Shown: positions 55,843 through 64,000, counted from the stretch's first letter. The stretch: 64,000 bases of DNA from Bombella saccharophila (GCF_026385475.1 NZ_JANIDW010000001.1:124001-188000), one strand, 5' to 3'. Made by a program: numbers and translations. Notes: generated by a model not told the origin, from the sequence alone.

Positions 55843-56382
55843 ATGATTGAGAAGAAAGACGACTCATTACTACAGCGGGAAGGTAATTCCGGCCTGATTA
55901 TGGGGATATTGATTGTTATCGCAGGTCTTGTGATGGCAGTGACCCCGGTACTGACCTTCATCTCTCTTACCGCTTTGGTAGCTGCTTTGTTGTTTGTGGC
56001 GGGGATTTGTACATTGGTTGATGTCTTCCGCCGTAATGCCATGGAGCGTAAAATGCTCGATGGGCTTTTGGGGATATGTTTTATCGTCCTAGCGGGTCTG
56101 ATTTTCTTTAATCCGATTGGTGCCGCGATTGGTTTAACGGTGTGGATCGCCGCTTGGTTCATCGTCCGTGGTGTGATGGAGCTTGCAGGTATGGGGGCCT
56201 CTCCTTATGGCCGTGGCTTTATGGCGATTGATGCGTTAGTGAATATCGTTCTCGGTGTGATGCTGCTGTGCTTAAACCCCATCACCGCACAGGCTGCTTT
56301 GGGTTTTTATGTGGCTATCAGTTTGATCTTCTGGGGCTTTTCTTTGATTTACCGGAGCGCGTTACTGAAGCATTTGCTCTAA
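55843..56382 (+). CDS. HdeD-family membrane protein
   Basis: A 179-residue protein of the HdeD/DUF308 family with six closely packed membrane helices (IMGILIVIAGLVMAVTP, LTALVAALLFVAGICTLVDVF, LLGICFIVLAGLIFFNP, AIGLTVWIAAWFIVRGVMEL, ALVNIVLGVMLLCLNP, ALGFYVAISLIFWGFSLIYR). In E. coli HdeD contributes to acid resistance at high cell density; in an acid-producing bacterium that would be apt, but it is inference. Followed by a terminator. Confidence 0.85.
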   Translation: MIEKKDDSLLQREGNSGLIMGILIVIAGLVMAVTPVLTFISLTALVAALLFVAGICTLVDVFRRNAMERKMLDGLLGICFIVLAGLIFFNPIGAAIGLTVWIAAWFIVRGVMELAGMGASPYGRGFMAIDALVNIVLGVMLLCLNPITAQAALGFYVAISLIFWGFSLIYRSALLKHLL

Positions 56383-56411
56383 ATGCGTTGATGATGGCAT
56401 ATCATAAGTAT

Positions 56412-56450
56412 AAAGAGACCCGGCCTCGCATAGTGGCTGGGTATCTTTAT
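56412..56450 (+). terminator. Intrinsic terminator after the HdeD-like gene
   Basis: Stem ACCCGGCC/GGCTGGGT (one G-U pair) with outer AAAGA/TCTTT pairing, followed by ATCTTTAT. Confidence 0.75.
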
Positions 56451-56458
56451 ATAGGGGT

Positions 56459-57109
56459 ATGAGACGGATGAGTGAAAACGGGGGAATGTTCTCTATAAAG
56501 AATGGCATGTGGGCTGTGGTCATTCTTCTTGTTGGCTATATTGGGGGGCATGCTGCTTATGCTGAGGATGCCGCCTCTCCGGCCCCAATACCTGTTCGTG
56601 CCGGTTTGCTTACAAAGTCAGCGCGTATTGGGACGTGGGGGTATGGTTGTGCGTACCCTGATAAAACGGGCAAAGCTCATATAATTAGTTGTGGGGTTGG
56701 TGGGCCTTTTCGTTCAGGTGTGTTGGCAGGGGCTATTGGTGGGTCTGCAATCTTTTTGCGCGTAACGTCTGATGTGGCGCAGAAGCCGATCGCCCAACAA
56801 TCTTGGGGGGTTCTTGTAATATTTCCCAGAGCTGTGGCAGTTGACCAAACAGTGCCAGCGCAACTTGTGGTAGATCAGACGCATAAAGTTTTAATTCCAT
56901 GGGCGTTTTGTAGCTTTTTAGGATGTCAGACTATTGCTAGGGTTCTCCATGAGGACTTTCTCCAGATAATGAAGGCGGGAAAGCAGGCGCGTTTTATAGC
57001 GAAGCAGAAAGATGGCACGCTATGGTCTTACGATTTTACCCTGGATGGGGTGAATACGGGCATTACACAGATTAACCAGTGGATTGAGCATGGTGAGTTA
57101 ACCCCTTAA
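56459..57109 (+). CDS. IalB-like secreted protein, copy 1
   Basis: A 216-residue exported protein. Signal anchor or signal peptide around MWAVVILLVGYIGG, cleavage near AYAED. The mature part resembles the invasion-associated locus B family (PF06776): an aromatic-Cys motif GTWGYGCAYP, a second Cys about 17 residues on, the central ...QKPIAQQSWGVLVIFPRAVAVDQ segment, then WAFCSFLGCQ, a closely spaced Cys pair, and a final beta segment ending WIEHGELTP. Four such genes stand in a row here. In Bartonella IalB is an outer-membrane protein linked to erythrocyte invasion, but the family is widespread in non-pathogens. The start may be 56459 or 56468. Confidence 0.75.
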   Translation: MRRMSENGGMFSIKNGMWAVVILLVGYIGGHAAYAEDAASPAPIPVRAGLLTKSARIGTWGYGCAYPDKTGKAHIISCGVGGPFRSGVLAGAIGGSAIFLRVTSDVAQKPIAQQSWGVLVIFPRAVAVDQTVPAQLVVDQTHKVLIPWAFCSFLGCQTIARVLHEDFLQIMKAGKQARFIAKQKDGTLWSYDFTLDGVNTGITQINQWIEHGELTP

Positions 57110-57238
57110 TCGTGCATTAAGGCATTAACTAACGGAGTTTTTAAGGAATATAGGCAGAGGCATTGGGCGTGTAGTGCTGGCTTTGCGGGGTAAATGCGTT
57201 AGCGTCCGTTGCAAAATACGCCTATGATAAAGATAAGA

Positions 57239-57856
57239 ATGATGCGTTTTGTAAAAGGCGGCCTATGCGCGCTGGCTGTGTGTCTTGCTGGTAGCTCTTA
57301 TGCTCATGCAGGAACCTCCCCTGATGCTGTACCAGCAAGTCCCGGCTTTGTGAAAAAAGCGATGACAATGGGTCCATGGGGGTATGGGTGTGTCTATCCG
57401 GGTAAGGCTAGTCCAGCAAGTGCTACGATATGTACGGTAGGCCGTGCTTTTGCCATAGGTAAGACCCCCTAGCAAACTAGCAAAAATGGGATGGTGATGT
57501 TTTTACGTCAAACAACGGATATGAAGGCTCGACCCATTGTGCAGCAGCCTTGGGGGGTTTCCGTCGTTTTCCCGGCATTTGTGGCGGTGGACCAAAGCGT
57601 GCCTGCTCAGTTAGTTATTGAGCAAGGTCCGACTTTGTCTATTAATTGGCGGTCTTGTACAGATTTAGGATGCAGCGTACGGATTCCGGCTATACCGGAG
57701 GCTGTTATTCAGGCTTTGAAGACTAAAAAACAGGCGCATTTCACTGCAAAGCAGAAGAACGGCACAGTCTATTCTTATGACTTTTCTTTGGATGTTGTAA
57801 ATACAGGTCTAACACAGGTTGATAGCTGGATTGAGCATGGTGAATTAATCCCCTAA
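57239..57856 (+). pseudogene. IalB-like secreted protein, copy 2, interrupted by one amber codon
   Basis: The reading frame encodes a signal peptide (GGLCALAVCLAGSSYAHAG), the GPWGYGCVYP motif and the second Cys, then meets an in-frame TAG at 57470-57472. The same frame continues without shift through the remaining IalB-like part: MVMFLRQTTDMKARPI, QQPWGVSVVFP, RSCTDLGCSV and the end WIEHGELIP, closely matching copy 1. Only the single stop separates the halves, so this is a nonsense-interrupted gene (or a sequencing error, or read-through). Start is probably ATG 57239; ATG 57224 is also in frame. A strong terminator follows. Confidence 0.8.
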
Positions 57857-57927
57857 TATGTGGATTATGATGGAGTGGGTTGCGAACTCCCATATTATTT
57901 GGGGGCTATGCTCTCGTAAATAGAGAT

Positions 57928-57960
57928 ACCCAGCCTTCATTATAAGGCTGGGTGTTGTTG
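57928..57960 (+). terminator. Intrinsic terminator after IalB-like copy 2
   Basis: Perfect 10-bp stem ACCCAGCCTT/AAGGCTGGGT with a 6-base loop and a GTTGTTG tail. The stem resembles the one at 56412-56450. Confidence 0.8.
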
Positions 57961-57972
57961 TAAGGGGCTATC

Positions 57973-58659
57973 ATGGTACGTTTTGTTCTGCAAAAGAGGG
58001 TAATGCCGTTGGTAAAGAGCGGCCTCTTGGCTTGCCTCTTATGTTGGGGCAGCAACGCTTTTGCGCGCGTGGATTGGGGGAATCCTCATCTGCCTTTTGA
58101 TACAGGTACTGAGCAGGTGAGAGGTGCGATAAGGACGAGTTTGGCGCGGAACTGGTGGAGCTGGGGGTTGGGATGCCTCCCCGGGACGCCAGAGTGGCAT
58201 AATAACGTTAACAAATGTTGGGTTAGTCGTCCTTTTATGGGAGGGACAGTAACAGATAATTTTTTATCAGGTGGCGAGATATTCTTAGCGCGTGAGGAAG
58301 CCCCATCGTCGCAGCATCCATGGTTTGTGCTGGTTATCTTCCCAGATATGGTAGAGGCAGACCAGAGCAGCCCTCTACAGCTTGTGGTGGACCACGGCCC
58401 ACCAATGGCAATAGGGTGGGATGTGTGTTACGGTAAGAAATGCAAAGCGGCGTTTCGCCCCGAGGTATCAAACGCGTTTGTACAATCTCTTAAACAAGCA
58501 AAACATGCCCATCTGACAGTGACGTTGAAGAATGGCACAAAATGGTTCTACAATCTGGGCTTTATGAACTTTCGGTTCATGCTTGATAATGTGACCAGAT
58601 TTACTGAGACGCAGCCGGAATGTCAGTCCTGTGAGGCCCCAAAAGCAGCAGGGCCATAA
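57973..58659 (+). CDS. IalB-like secreted protein, copy 3
   Basis: A 228-residue exported protein, the most divergent of the four copies. Signal peptide: VKSGLLACLLCWGSNAFARV. The WWSWGLGCLP motif replaces TWGYGCAYP, with a Cys further on; HPWFVLVIFPDMVEADQ and the Cys pair WDVCYGKKCKA align with the other copies. It carries an extra C-terminal tail with two more Cys (PECQSCEAPKAAGP) not found in the neighbours. Start ATG 57973. It is 8 bases before the frame of copy 4, so the two are likely cotranscribed. Confidence 0.72.
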   Translation: MVRFVLQKRVMPLVKSGLLACLLCWGSNAFARVDWGNPHLPFDTGTEQVRGAIRTSLARNWWSWGLGCLPGTPEWHNNVNKCWVSRPFMGGTVTDNFLSGGEIFLAREEAPSSQHPWFVLVIFPDMVEADQSSPLQLVVDHGPPMAIGWDVCYGKKCKAAFRPEVSNAFVQSLKQAKHAHLTVTLKNGTKWFYNLGFMNFRFMLDNVTRFTETQPECQSCEAPKAAGP

Positions 58660-58694
58660 GGGGGGGTATGAGAGCGGTGTGGGAAGGAATGAAA

Positions 58695-59345
58695 ATGCGG
58701 CATGATGGTTATATGTTTGGGGGTGTGCTTGCTGCATTGCTCGTATTTTTTATGCCGCTGCCAGCATGGGCGGATGAGGCGGCTCTTGTTGCGTCTGTCA
58801 CGCAAAAAGGTGGGGGCATGCCGGAGATTATGGCCGCAGAGCATCCGGGCGTTGCTGCGCGGTCCGCTTTTGCAGGGCCGTGGCGTTATGGTTGTGCGTA
58901 TCCTGCCAAAGGCAGCCCACAAGTGACGCAATTTTGCATTATTCAGCTTGAGCATATGAGCGGCACAACGATTGATAGCGGTTTTCTCCTCTTTACACAC
59001 ACCACACCGAATATGAAGACAGCCCCTTTGGCACAACAGCCATGGGAGATAAGCTTTAACTTACCCACGCGCTTGCCATTTGGGATGCAGGCTGCGCCGT
59101 CCCTCCGTATTGACCAAGGGACGACTATCCCGCTGACGATACAATCATGCGATGGTACGGGCTGCATGGTGCAGCAGGCTTTGACGGCTGAGCAGCTTCA
59201 AGCCCTAGCAACGGGGCAAACGGGGTATTTAAGCGCGCAAACAAAGCGTGGAGAGGCGTGGTCCTACAGCTTTTCCTTAGCGGATATTCAGCTTGGGATG
59301 AGAGAGATTGAGAGTTGGGCCGCCCAAGGAGCCTTGGCCCCCTAA
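58695..59345 (+). CDS. IalB-like secreted protein, copy 4
   Basis: A 216-residue exported protein. Signal peptide GGVLAALLVFFMPLPAWA, mature part with GPWRYGCAYP, a second Cys, the QQPWEISFNLP segment and the Cys pair SCDGTGCMVQ, ending SWAAQGALAP. Start ATG 58695 has GGAAGGA 6 bases upstream; ATG 58668 in the same frame is possible. It is the copy most different in the N-terminal mature region (an inserted stretch near VTQKGGGMPEI). The neighbour proA begins 25 bases later. Confidence 0.75.
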   Translation: MRHDGYMFGGVLAALLVFFMPLPAWADEAALVASVTQKGGGMPEIMAAEHPGVAARSAFAGPWRYGCAYPAKGSPQVTQFCIIQLEHMSGTTIDSGFLLFTHTTPNMKTAPLAQQPWEISFNLPTRLPFGMQAAPSLRIDQGTTIPLTIQSCDGTGCMVQQALTAEQLQALATGQTGYLSAQTKRGEAWSYSFSLADIQLGMREIESWAAQGALAP

Positions 59346-59370
59346 TGTAGGGTAGGGAGGGAGATAGGTC

Positions 59371-60612
59371 ATGCCGATGACGGTGCAACATCTCGCACAG
59401 CGCGCGCGTATAGCGGCTCAGAGTGTGGCTCTAAGCCCGACAAAACAGCGTCAAGACGCCCTGTACCATATAGCTGCTGCATTGCGGGCGGATAAGGCGG
59501 CTGTGCTGGCAGCGAACCAGCATGATATAGGCGGGCCTGCTCTTAGCCCTTCTTTACAAGCGCGATTAACATTAACAGATGAGCGTTTGGAAGGGATGGC
59601 CCGTAAGGCCGAGGCTCTTGCGGAGATGGAGGACCCTGTTGGGCAGGTTCTAGGGGAATGGGAACGGCCCAATGGCTTAAAAATCCGCCGTGTTGCCATA
59701 GCGTTGGGGGTGTTAAGCTTAATCTTCGAGCATCGCTTGGTGATAGGCTGGGATGCGGCATTACAAAGTCTTTGGTCAGGCAATGCGATACTGCTTTGCG
59801 GTGGGGCGGAGAGTGCCCATAGTATGCAGGCCCTTCATGAAGTGATTCAGCGTGGCTTGCGACAGGCGGGCTTGCCAGAAGATGCCGTTCTTCTCACTCC
59901 ATATGGGGATGCGGCACAGCGTGCGGCCTTATTGCAGGCTGTTGGGTTGGTTGATTTCATCATCCCCCGTGGCGATCGCGCTTTGACAGAGCGTATCAAG
60001 CGGGAATCACGCGTGCCAGTTTTGGCGCATGCGGCGGGGTTGTGCCATAGCTACATTCATGCCGCGGCAGAGCCTATGATGGCAAGGCGTGTGCTGCGTA
60101 ATGCCAAGCTGCGTAGCCCCGGCATATGTGGAGCGACAGAAACGCTCTTAATAGATGCTGCCATTGCACCGCAGCTCCTCCCGTTGATTGTAGCAGACCT
60201 CGGCGCAGAGGGCTGTAGCTTTCGCGCGAATGAGGCCGCCTGTGCCCTTCTGCCAACCTTGCCTGCGGCAACAGAGGAAGACTTCGCGACAGAATGGTTG
60301 GATAAAGTGCTTAATATCGCTGTTGTGGCCAATATTGACGAGGCCCTAGCGCATATTGCACGTTTTTCCTCCCACCATACTGAAGCGATTTTGACAGAGG
60401 ATGAAGCCGTAGCGCGTTATTTTATGGCGCGTATTCCGAGTGCCATTGTGATGTGGAATAGCTCGACCCAGTTTAGCGATGGCGGGGAGTTCGGCCTTGG
60501 GGGAGAGGTGGCGATTGTGGCAGAGCGTGCCATACCACGCGGGCCGATTGGGCCTTTTCAACTAACGAGTTACCGTTATGAGGTGCATGGGGCGGGGCAT
60601 ATACGGCCATAA
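59371..60612 (+). CDS. proA: Gamma-glutamyl phosphate reductase
   Basis: A 413-residue aldehyde-dehydrogenase-fold enzyme reducing gamma-glutamyl phosphate to the semialdehyde for proline synthesis. LSPTKQRQDAL and DERLEGMA near the start, LEFEHR-like SLIFEHRLVIGWDAAL, IPRGDRALT, the catalytic Cys in SPGICGATETLL, and GGEFGLGGEVAI near the end are present. proB is not adjacent. Its leading base composition is normal. Confidence 0.94.
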   Translation: MPMTVQHLAQRARIAAQSVALSPTKQRQDALYHIAAALRADKAAVLAANQHDIGGPALSPSLQARLTLTDERLEGMARKAEALAEMEDPVGQVLGEWERPNGLKIRRVAIALGVLSLIFEHRLVIGWDAALQSLWSGNAILLCGGAESAHSMQALHEVIQRGLRQAGLPEDAVLLTPYGDAAQRAALLQAVGLVDFIIPRGDRALTERIKRESRVPVLAHAAGLCHSYIHAAAEPMMARRVLRNAKLRSPGICGATETLLIDAAIAPQLLPLIVADLGAEGCSFRANEAACALLPTLPAATEEDFATEWLDKVLNIAVVANIDEALAHIARFSSHHTEAILTEDEAVARYFMARIPSAIVMWNSSTQFSDGGEFGLGGEVAIVAERAIPRGPIGPFQLTSYRYEVHGAGHIRP

Positions 60613-60699
60613 TGATGAGATAAGGGCTGCTTGACCTCCTCTTGAGGAAAGAAGAGGGTAGGGGGTGTTTTAGAAACGTTCGTTGAGGAAGGAGCCTCT

Positions 60700-61740
60700 A
60701 TGTCACGCATTGTAAAAGATGCCCGCCAAACCGAGCATCAACGGGCTGTTGATAGGCGGAGTTTTGTCTCTGGTGTTGCTGCTTTGGGGTCACTTTCCTT
60801 ATTTTCATCTGCTCAAGCTGCGGCGGGGCCGTCTGTTATGCAGACGCACGAGGCAGGGGGGTTATTGGACCCTGTGACGCGTTATCCCGCTCCCCCTTTT
60901 GCGCAACAACCGCAGAATTGGCCCGGCCTGCAAAGTGCGATGACCCCTCGCCCAGATTGTGGGGAGGCGCATTATCAAGGCTCCGGTCGGCTTGCGGGAC
61001 GTAAGGCGTTGATCACTGGTGGGGATTCCGGCATTGGGCGGGCTGTGGCGATTGCTTATGCGCGCGAGGGGGCCGATGTTGCTATCAGCTACTTGCCGCA
61101 AGAGGAAAGTGATGCGCGTGAGGTTGAGGCTCTTATCCGTCAAGCTGGGCGAAAAGCCGTGTTATTGCCGGGTGATATTCGTAAGGAAGCAACCTGCCAG
61201 ACAATCATACATAAAGCGGTCGATGCGCTGGGTGGGTTGGATATTCTGGTTAATAATGCAGGGCGGCAGCATTATTGTGAGGATATTCTTGAGCTTACGA
61301 CTGAGGAGTTTGACTGGACAGTCAAGACGAATCTTTACGCACTCTTTTGGCTTGTAAAAGCGGCCATACCGCATATGCCAAAGGGTAGTGCGATTATTAA
61401 TACGACCTCCCGCAATGCGTATCAGCCTAACCCGATTTTGGTTGATTATGCGATGACGAAGGCCGGTATAGCCAATATGACCCATAGCTTGGCCCGGCAG
61501 CTTCTCCCACGTGGCATCCGGGTGAATGCTGTGGCACCGGGACCATTTTGGACGCCTCTCCAAGTATGCGGGGCACAGCCGCAATCAGTTGTGCAACATT
61601 TTGGGGAGGAGACGCCTTACCACCGCCCTGGTCAGCCGGTGGAGATTGCCCCGGTTTATGTCACGCTGGCGTCTCAAGAGAGCAGCTATGTGACGGGGCA
61701 AGTCTGGGGTATTACTGGCGGTGATGGCATACCGGGGTAA
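60700..61740 (+). CDS. SDR-family oxidoreductase with a Tat-like signal
   Basis: A 346-residue short-chain dehydrogenase. The C-terminal 250 residues are a classical SDR: ALITGGDSGIGRAVAIAYAR binds the dinucleotide, NNAG follows, catalytic residues lie in NTTSRNAYQPN and DYAMTKAGIANM (YxxxK), and YVTGQVWGITGG ends the fold. The first 45 residues contain a twin-arginine sequence DRRSFVSGVAALGSLSLFSSAQA, suggesting export to the periplasm, which is unusual for an NAD(P) enzyme. Substrate unknown; nearest family members act on sugars, alcohols or 3-oxoacyl groups. Intergenic gaps on both sides suggest a monocistronic gene. Confidence 0.85.
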   Translation: MSRIVKDARQTEHQRAVDRRSFVSGVAALGSLSLFSSAQAAAGPSVMQTHEAGGLLDPVTRYPAPPFAQQPQNWPGLQSAMTPRPDCGEAHYQGSGRLAGRKALITGGDSGIGRAVAIAYAREGADVAISYLPQEESDAREVEALIRQAGRKAVLLPGDIRKEATCQTIIHKAVDALGGLDILVNNAGRQHYCEDILELTTEEFDWTVKTNLYALFWLVKAAIPHMPKGSAIINTTSRNAYQPNPILVDYAMTKAGIANMTHSLARQLLPRGIRVNAVAPGPFWTPLQVCGAQPQSVVQHFGEETPYHRPGQPVEIAPVYVTLASQESSYVTGQVWGITGGDGIPG

Positions 61741-61916
61741 GGTGTAATGCCGCTTATGCAATGTGGTGGCAGCCTGTATGGTTGCCCCCCTTGCAGGGGA
61801 GCTTTGGGGTGAGAGGAGGATAGAGCGAGATCTTTTTTCGCTTCTGTAACATTCTCTGGATTGTCGAGCGAACATGCTGTAATAGAGCCGCCAAGGAGAC
61901 CGAGAGAAGGATAGTC

Positions 61917-63446
61917 ATGGCGGTAAAAACGCGGGAACTGCTTTATGCAGCGTTTATGGCGGTCACGATCATCCCTTTTCCCAAAGCTTATGCTGATCTC
62001 ACGCTGCTTTCCCGTAAAGATATCACCATCAATGCTGCATTAGATATTGGTGGCGATGCGTTTTATTTCCCTAATGCTAATTTTGCGACAGGTTCTTACG
62101 CGCCGCATAAAGGGGGGTACTATACACGCACAAAGAATGTCACCCTTGGGGAGCTTTATGGCCAGCCTATGCTTTCTGGCACATGGAAGACACCGTGGGG
62201 ATTTTCAGTTTTTGGGCTAGTTTCAGCCATTGGCTCTACCACCCTTGGCGATGGTGATGCAGAGAGTGTGAGCCAAACCTCTGGCACACCACGGCAGGTG
62301 AATCTTGAGGATGCAAATCTTGGTGTCAAAATCCCTCTCACGAAAACAAAGCGGCTGATTATTGAGGGCGGGCGGCAGAAGTTCCAAATTGATGATGGGT
62401 TCTTGATGGGGAAGGGGGCCTATAGCTCCGGTGAGAGAGGGGCGTGGTGGTATGCGCCACGTTTTGCTTTTTCTGGCCCGGGGGTCATTAAATATGAGGG
62501 GAAATCTTTACGCTCTGATGTATTTATGTTGGAGAATAATAGTAATAACCGCCAGACTTATGGAAATGATAAGCCAGAAACAAAGTTTGTTGGGTTTGAT
62601 GTTACGTTATTCCGCAGTAAGCCGGGGGGCGATGGGGCTTCTACTTATGGTGATAGAGCCGCTTATATTACGCTGACCTATTTTTATGTGCGTCATGCGG
62701 ATAAAGGTGCGGCCTATGATTACTCCAACAGGGCAGATAGGCAGGGGATGAATGTCGTAGCCCTTAGCTGGGGCGGGACGCCCTGTGCGATGAAGGCTCA
62801 TCCTTTTACAAAGAATATCACATTTTACGGCAATTTTGTCTCGGAGCAGAATAGCCATGCAGGCAATGGCTATAAGGGTGTAAGTGCTTATGCTGTATAT
62901 GTAGAGCCCGGCTATACATTTGCAAATGCACCTTGGCGGCCTCATATATTCTACCGTTATACACGCTTTAGTGGCGGCAGGGATTTACATAGCCGGACAA
63001 AGCATAATTACGATACCTTCTTTTTATATGATGGCGCGCGCTATACTTATGGCGGCTATTGGCCGGGTGAGATTGTAGGTAATAATCTCTCGCCTTTATC
63101 TAATATGGAGATTCAGCAATTTGATATTACAGGTGTGCCGCCTGTTCATTTATGGAAGAAGGATGACGAGCTAAAGCTTGGTCTGCATTTTTATGACCTT
63201 GCTTATCTTTATCCTACCGGGGCGGGGCTGCCAGCGAGGACAAAACGGCGTATGTCTGATGAGGTGAATATCTCTGCTGAATATGCGTTGGATGCTAATA
63301 CATCAGGTGCGATTGCTGCGGGGGCGGCTTTTTCTGGCCCGGCAGGGCGGGCGTTGGTGCGTGCTGGTGTGCCTGCTGGGCAAACGATGCCGGGGGTGCA
63401 TGGGGCCTCCGGTGTGGTAGAGCTGTATTTTTATAAGCATTTTTGA
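61917..63446 (+). CDS. Outer-membrane beta-barrel protein, copy 1
   Basis: A 509-residue exported protein. Signal peptide MAVKTRELLYAAFMAVTI to about AYA-D, then alternating beta-strands with many Tyr, Phe and Gly residues through the whole length and a terminal Phe (YFYKHF), as in porins recognised by the BAM complex. It resembles carbohydrate- or alginate-export-type barrels, but I do not recognise the exact family. The next gene encodes a close paralogue. It may serve sugar or polymer passage across the outer membrane (inference). Confidence 0.72.
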   Translation: MAVKTRELLYAAFMAVTIIPFPKAYADLTLLSRKDITINAALDIGGDAFYFPNANFATGSYAPHKGGYYTRTKNVTLGELYGQPMLSGTWKTPWGFSVFGLVSAIGSTTLGDGDAESVSQTSGTPRQVNLEDANLGVKIPLTKTKRLIIEGGRQKFQIDDGFLMGKGAYSSGERGAWWYAPRFAFSGPGVIKYEGKSLRSDVFMLENNSNNRQTYGNDKPETKFVGFDVTLFRSKPGGDGASTYGDRAAYITLTYFYVRHADKGAAYDYSNRADRQGMNVVALSWGGTPCAMKAHPFTKNITFYGNFVSEQNSHAGNGYKGVSAYAVYVEPGYTFANAPWRPHIFYRYTRFSGGRDLHSRTKHNYDTFFLYDGARYTYGGYWPGEIVGNNLSPLSNMEIQQFDITGVPPVHLWKKDDELKLGLHFYDLAYLYPTGAGLPARTKRRMSDEVNISAEYALDANTSGAIAAGAAFSGPAGRALVRAGVPAGQTMPGVHGASGVVELYFYKHF

Positions 63447-63695
63447 AATTTTTTTAGAAAAGTTTGTTCATTTTAGGCTGTGAAAATGCCTGGTTTCTCA
63501 TTGTAAGAAAATATGGCGAGAATGGCGATTTAGTGCCGAATTGAAATGAAAATGAGCTTCAAAATAATAAAAGAACACTTTTATATATAGTACAGTAATT
63601 ATAAATTAAATTAATAATTAGAAAGAGCGTGATATAGACATAAGAGCATAATGCTGCAATAAAAGACGGATAGAGCATCCCAAAAAGGTTAAAAT

Positions 63696-64000
63696 ATGGC
63701 ACCGAAATTGCGGAGATTTCTTGTCTCGCTTGCCGCATTGGGCAATGTTTATGCGTTTTCCGATGCTTATGCAGATCAGACACTTGTGGAGAGCAAAGAT
63801 ATTACGATCAAGGCTGGTCTTGATATTGGGGGTGATGCGTTTTTTCTACCAAATACAAATTATGGAGCAGGGTCGTATCGGCAACGTCGCTCAGGTGGTT
63901 ATGCGTTGATTCAAGATACGACCTATGCGGAGCTCTATGGCAAGCCAATTCTTTCCGGGCAATGGAAGACCCCATGGGGGTTTACGGTATTTGGCCAAGC
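63696..64000 (+). CDS. Outer-membrane beta-barrel protein, copy 2 (cut by window end)
   Basis: An open frame from ATG 63696 runs off the window. It encodes a signal peptide (RRFLVSLAALGNVYAFSDAYA) and then a mature N terminus closely matching copy 1: SKDITIKAGLDIGGDAFF versus RKDITINAALDIGGDAFY, GGY, TYAELYGKPILSGQWKTPWGF versus TLGELYGQPMLSGTWKTPWGF. So it is a tandem duplicate. About 102 residues are visible. The 249-base gap before it is very AT-rich, and the gene has no SD-like site beyond AAAAAGG at 63683-63689. Confidence 0.8.
   Translation, partial: MAPKLRRFLVSLAALGNVYAFSDAYADQTLVESKDITIKAGLDIGGDAFFLPNTNYGAGSYRQRRSGGYALIQDTTYAELYGKPILSGQWKTPWGFTVFGQ

Noticed and set aside
57209-57472. 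Short separate gene of 87 codons before the amber codon
   Set aside because: It is the first half of an IalB-like protein whose remainder continues in the same frame, so one interrupted gene is more likely.
1-64000. CRISPR array, prophage or transposon
   Set aside because: No regularly spaced repeats, transposase, integrase or phage structural genes were seen.

Overview
The window is a chromosomal segment of an alphaproteobacterium, most likely a member of the Acetobacteraceae (acetic acid bacteria). The evidence is a transaldolase/glucose-6-phosphate isomerase fusion inside a pentose-phosphate operon, a fused IspDF, a CtrA-type response regulator, a periplasmic (Tat) gluconolactonase with gluconokinase, a SAM-II riboswitch in front of metZ, and moderately high GC with frequent TTG/GTG starts. 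A small-genome, sugar-rich-niche relative (Bombella/Saccharibacter-like) is a guess from overall feel only. Gene density is high and no transposases, integrases, phage genes, rRNA or CRISPR arrays were seen.

Layout. 1-4021: end of an AsmA-like gene, an ATP12 chaperone, and the minus-strand pair apaG-ispDF. 4081-5725: metZ with terminator, promoter and SAM-II riboswitch, then a divergent tRNA-Gly(CCC). 5775-10812: minus-strand genes for a small secreted protein, a 2OG-Fe dioxygenase, type II NADH dehydrogenase, argJ and a parvulin isomerase. 11145-27498: a long plus-strand housekeeping block: secA, yebC, ruvC-ruvA-ruvB, ybgC-tolQ-tolR-tolA-tolB-pal-cpoB, tilS, ftsH, glmM. 27586-32147: minus-strand CtrA-like regulator, an unknown protein, an M29 aminopeptidase, hisC and an ankyrin protein. 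32493-41344: pentose-phosphate/gluconate operon tkt, tal-pgi, gnd, HAD phosphatase, pgl, rpiA, gntK, closed by a terminator. 41518-48219: GT61 glycosyltransferase, HerA-like ATPase and flavoprotein (minus), panC, glycerol dehydrogenase. 48327-55684: a globin-coupled chemotaxis-type sensor, an unknown protein, an AspT-like transporter beside a periplasmic asparaginase, a Tat gluconolactonase, a small membrane protein and gpmA. 55843-64000: HdeD-like membrane protein, four tandem IalB-like secreted proteins (one broken by an amber codon), proA, a Tat-signal SDR and two tandem outer-membrane barrel genes, the second cut by the window end.

How they fit together. Central carbon flow is the main theme: glucono-lactone hydrolysis in the periplasm, gluconate phosphorylation, 6-phosphogluconate oxidation and the whole non-oxidative branch are encoded here, with gpmA and glycerol dehydrogenase nearby. 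The Tol-Pal block maintains the envelope, and the right-hand 9 kb is rich in exported and outer-membrane proteins. The most unusual items are the CtrA-like regulator whose phospho-acceptor Asp51 is Ala, the tandem IalB-like array with one nonsense-interrupted copy, the GT61 protein with a possible C-terminal beta-trefoil, and an AspT-type transporter without its usual central regulatory domain.
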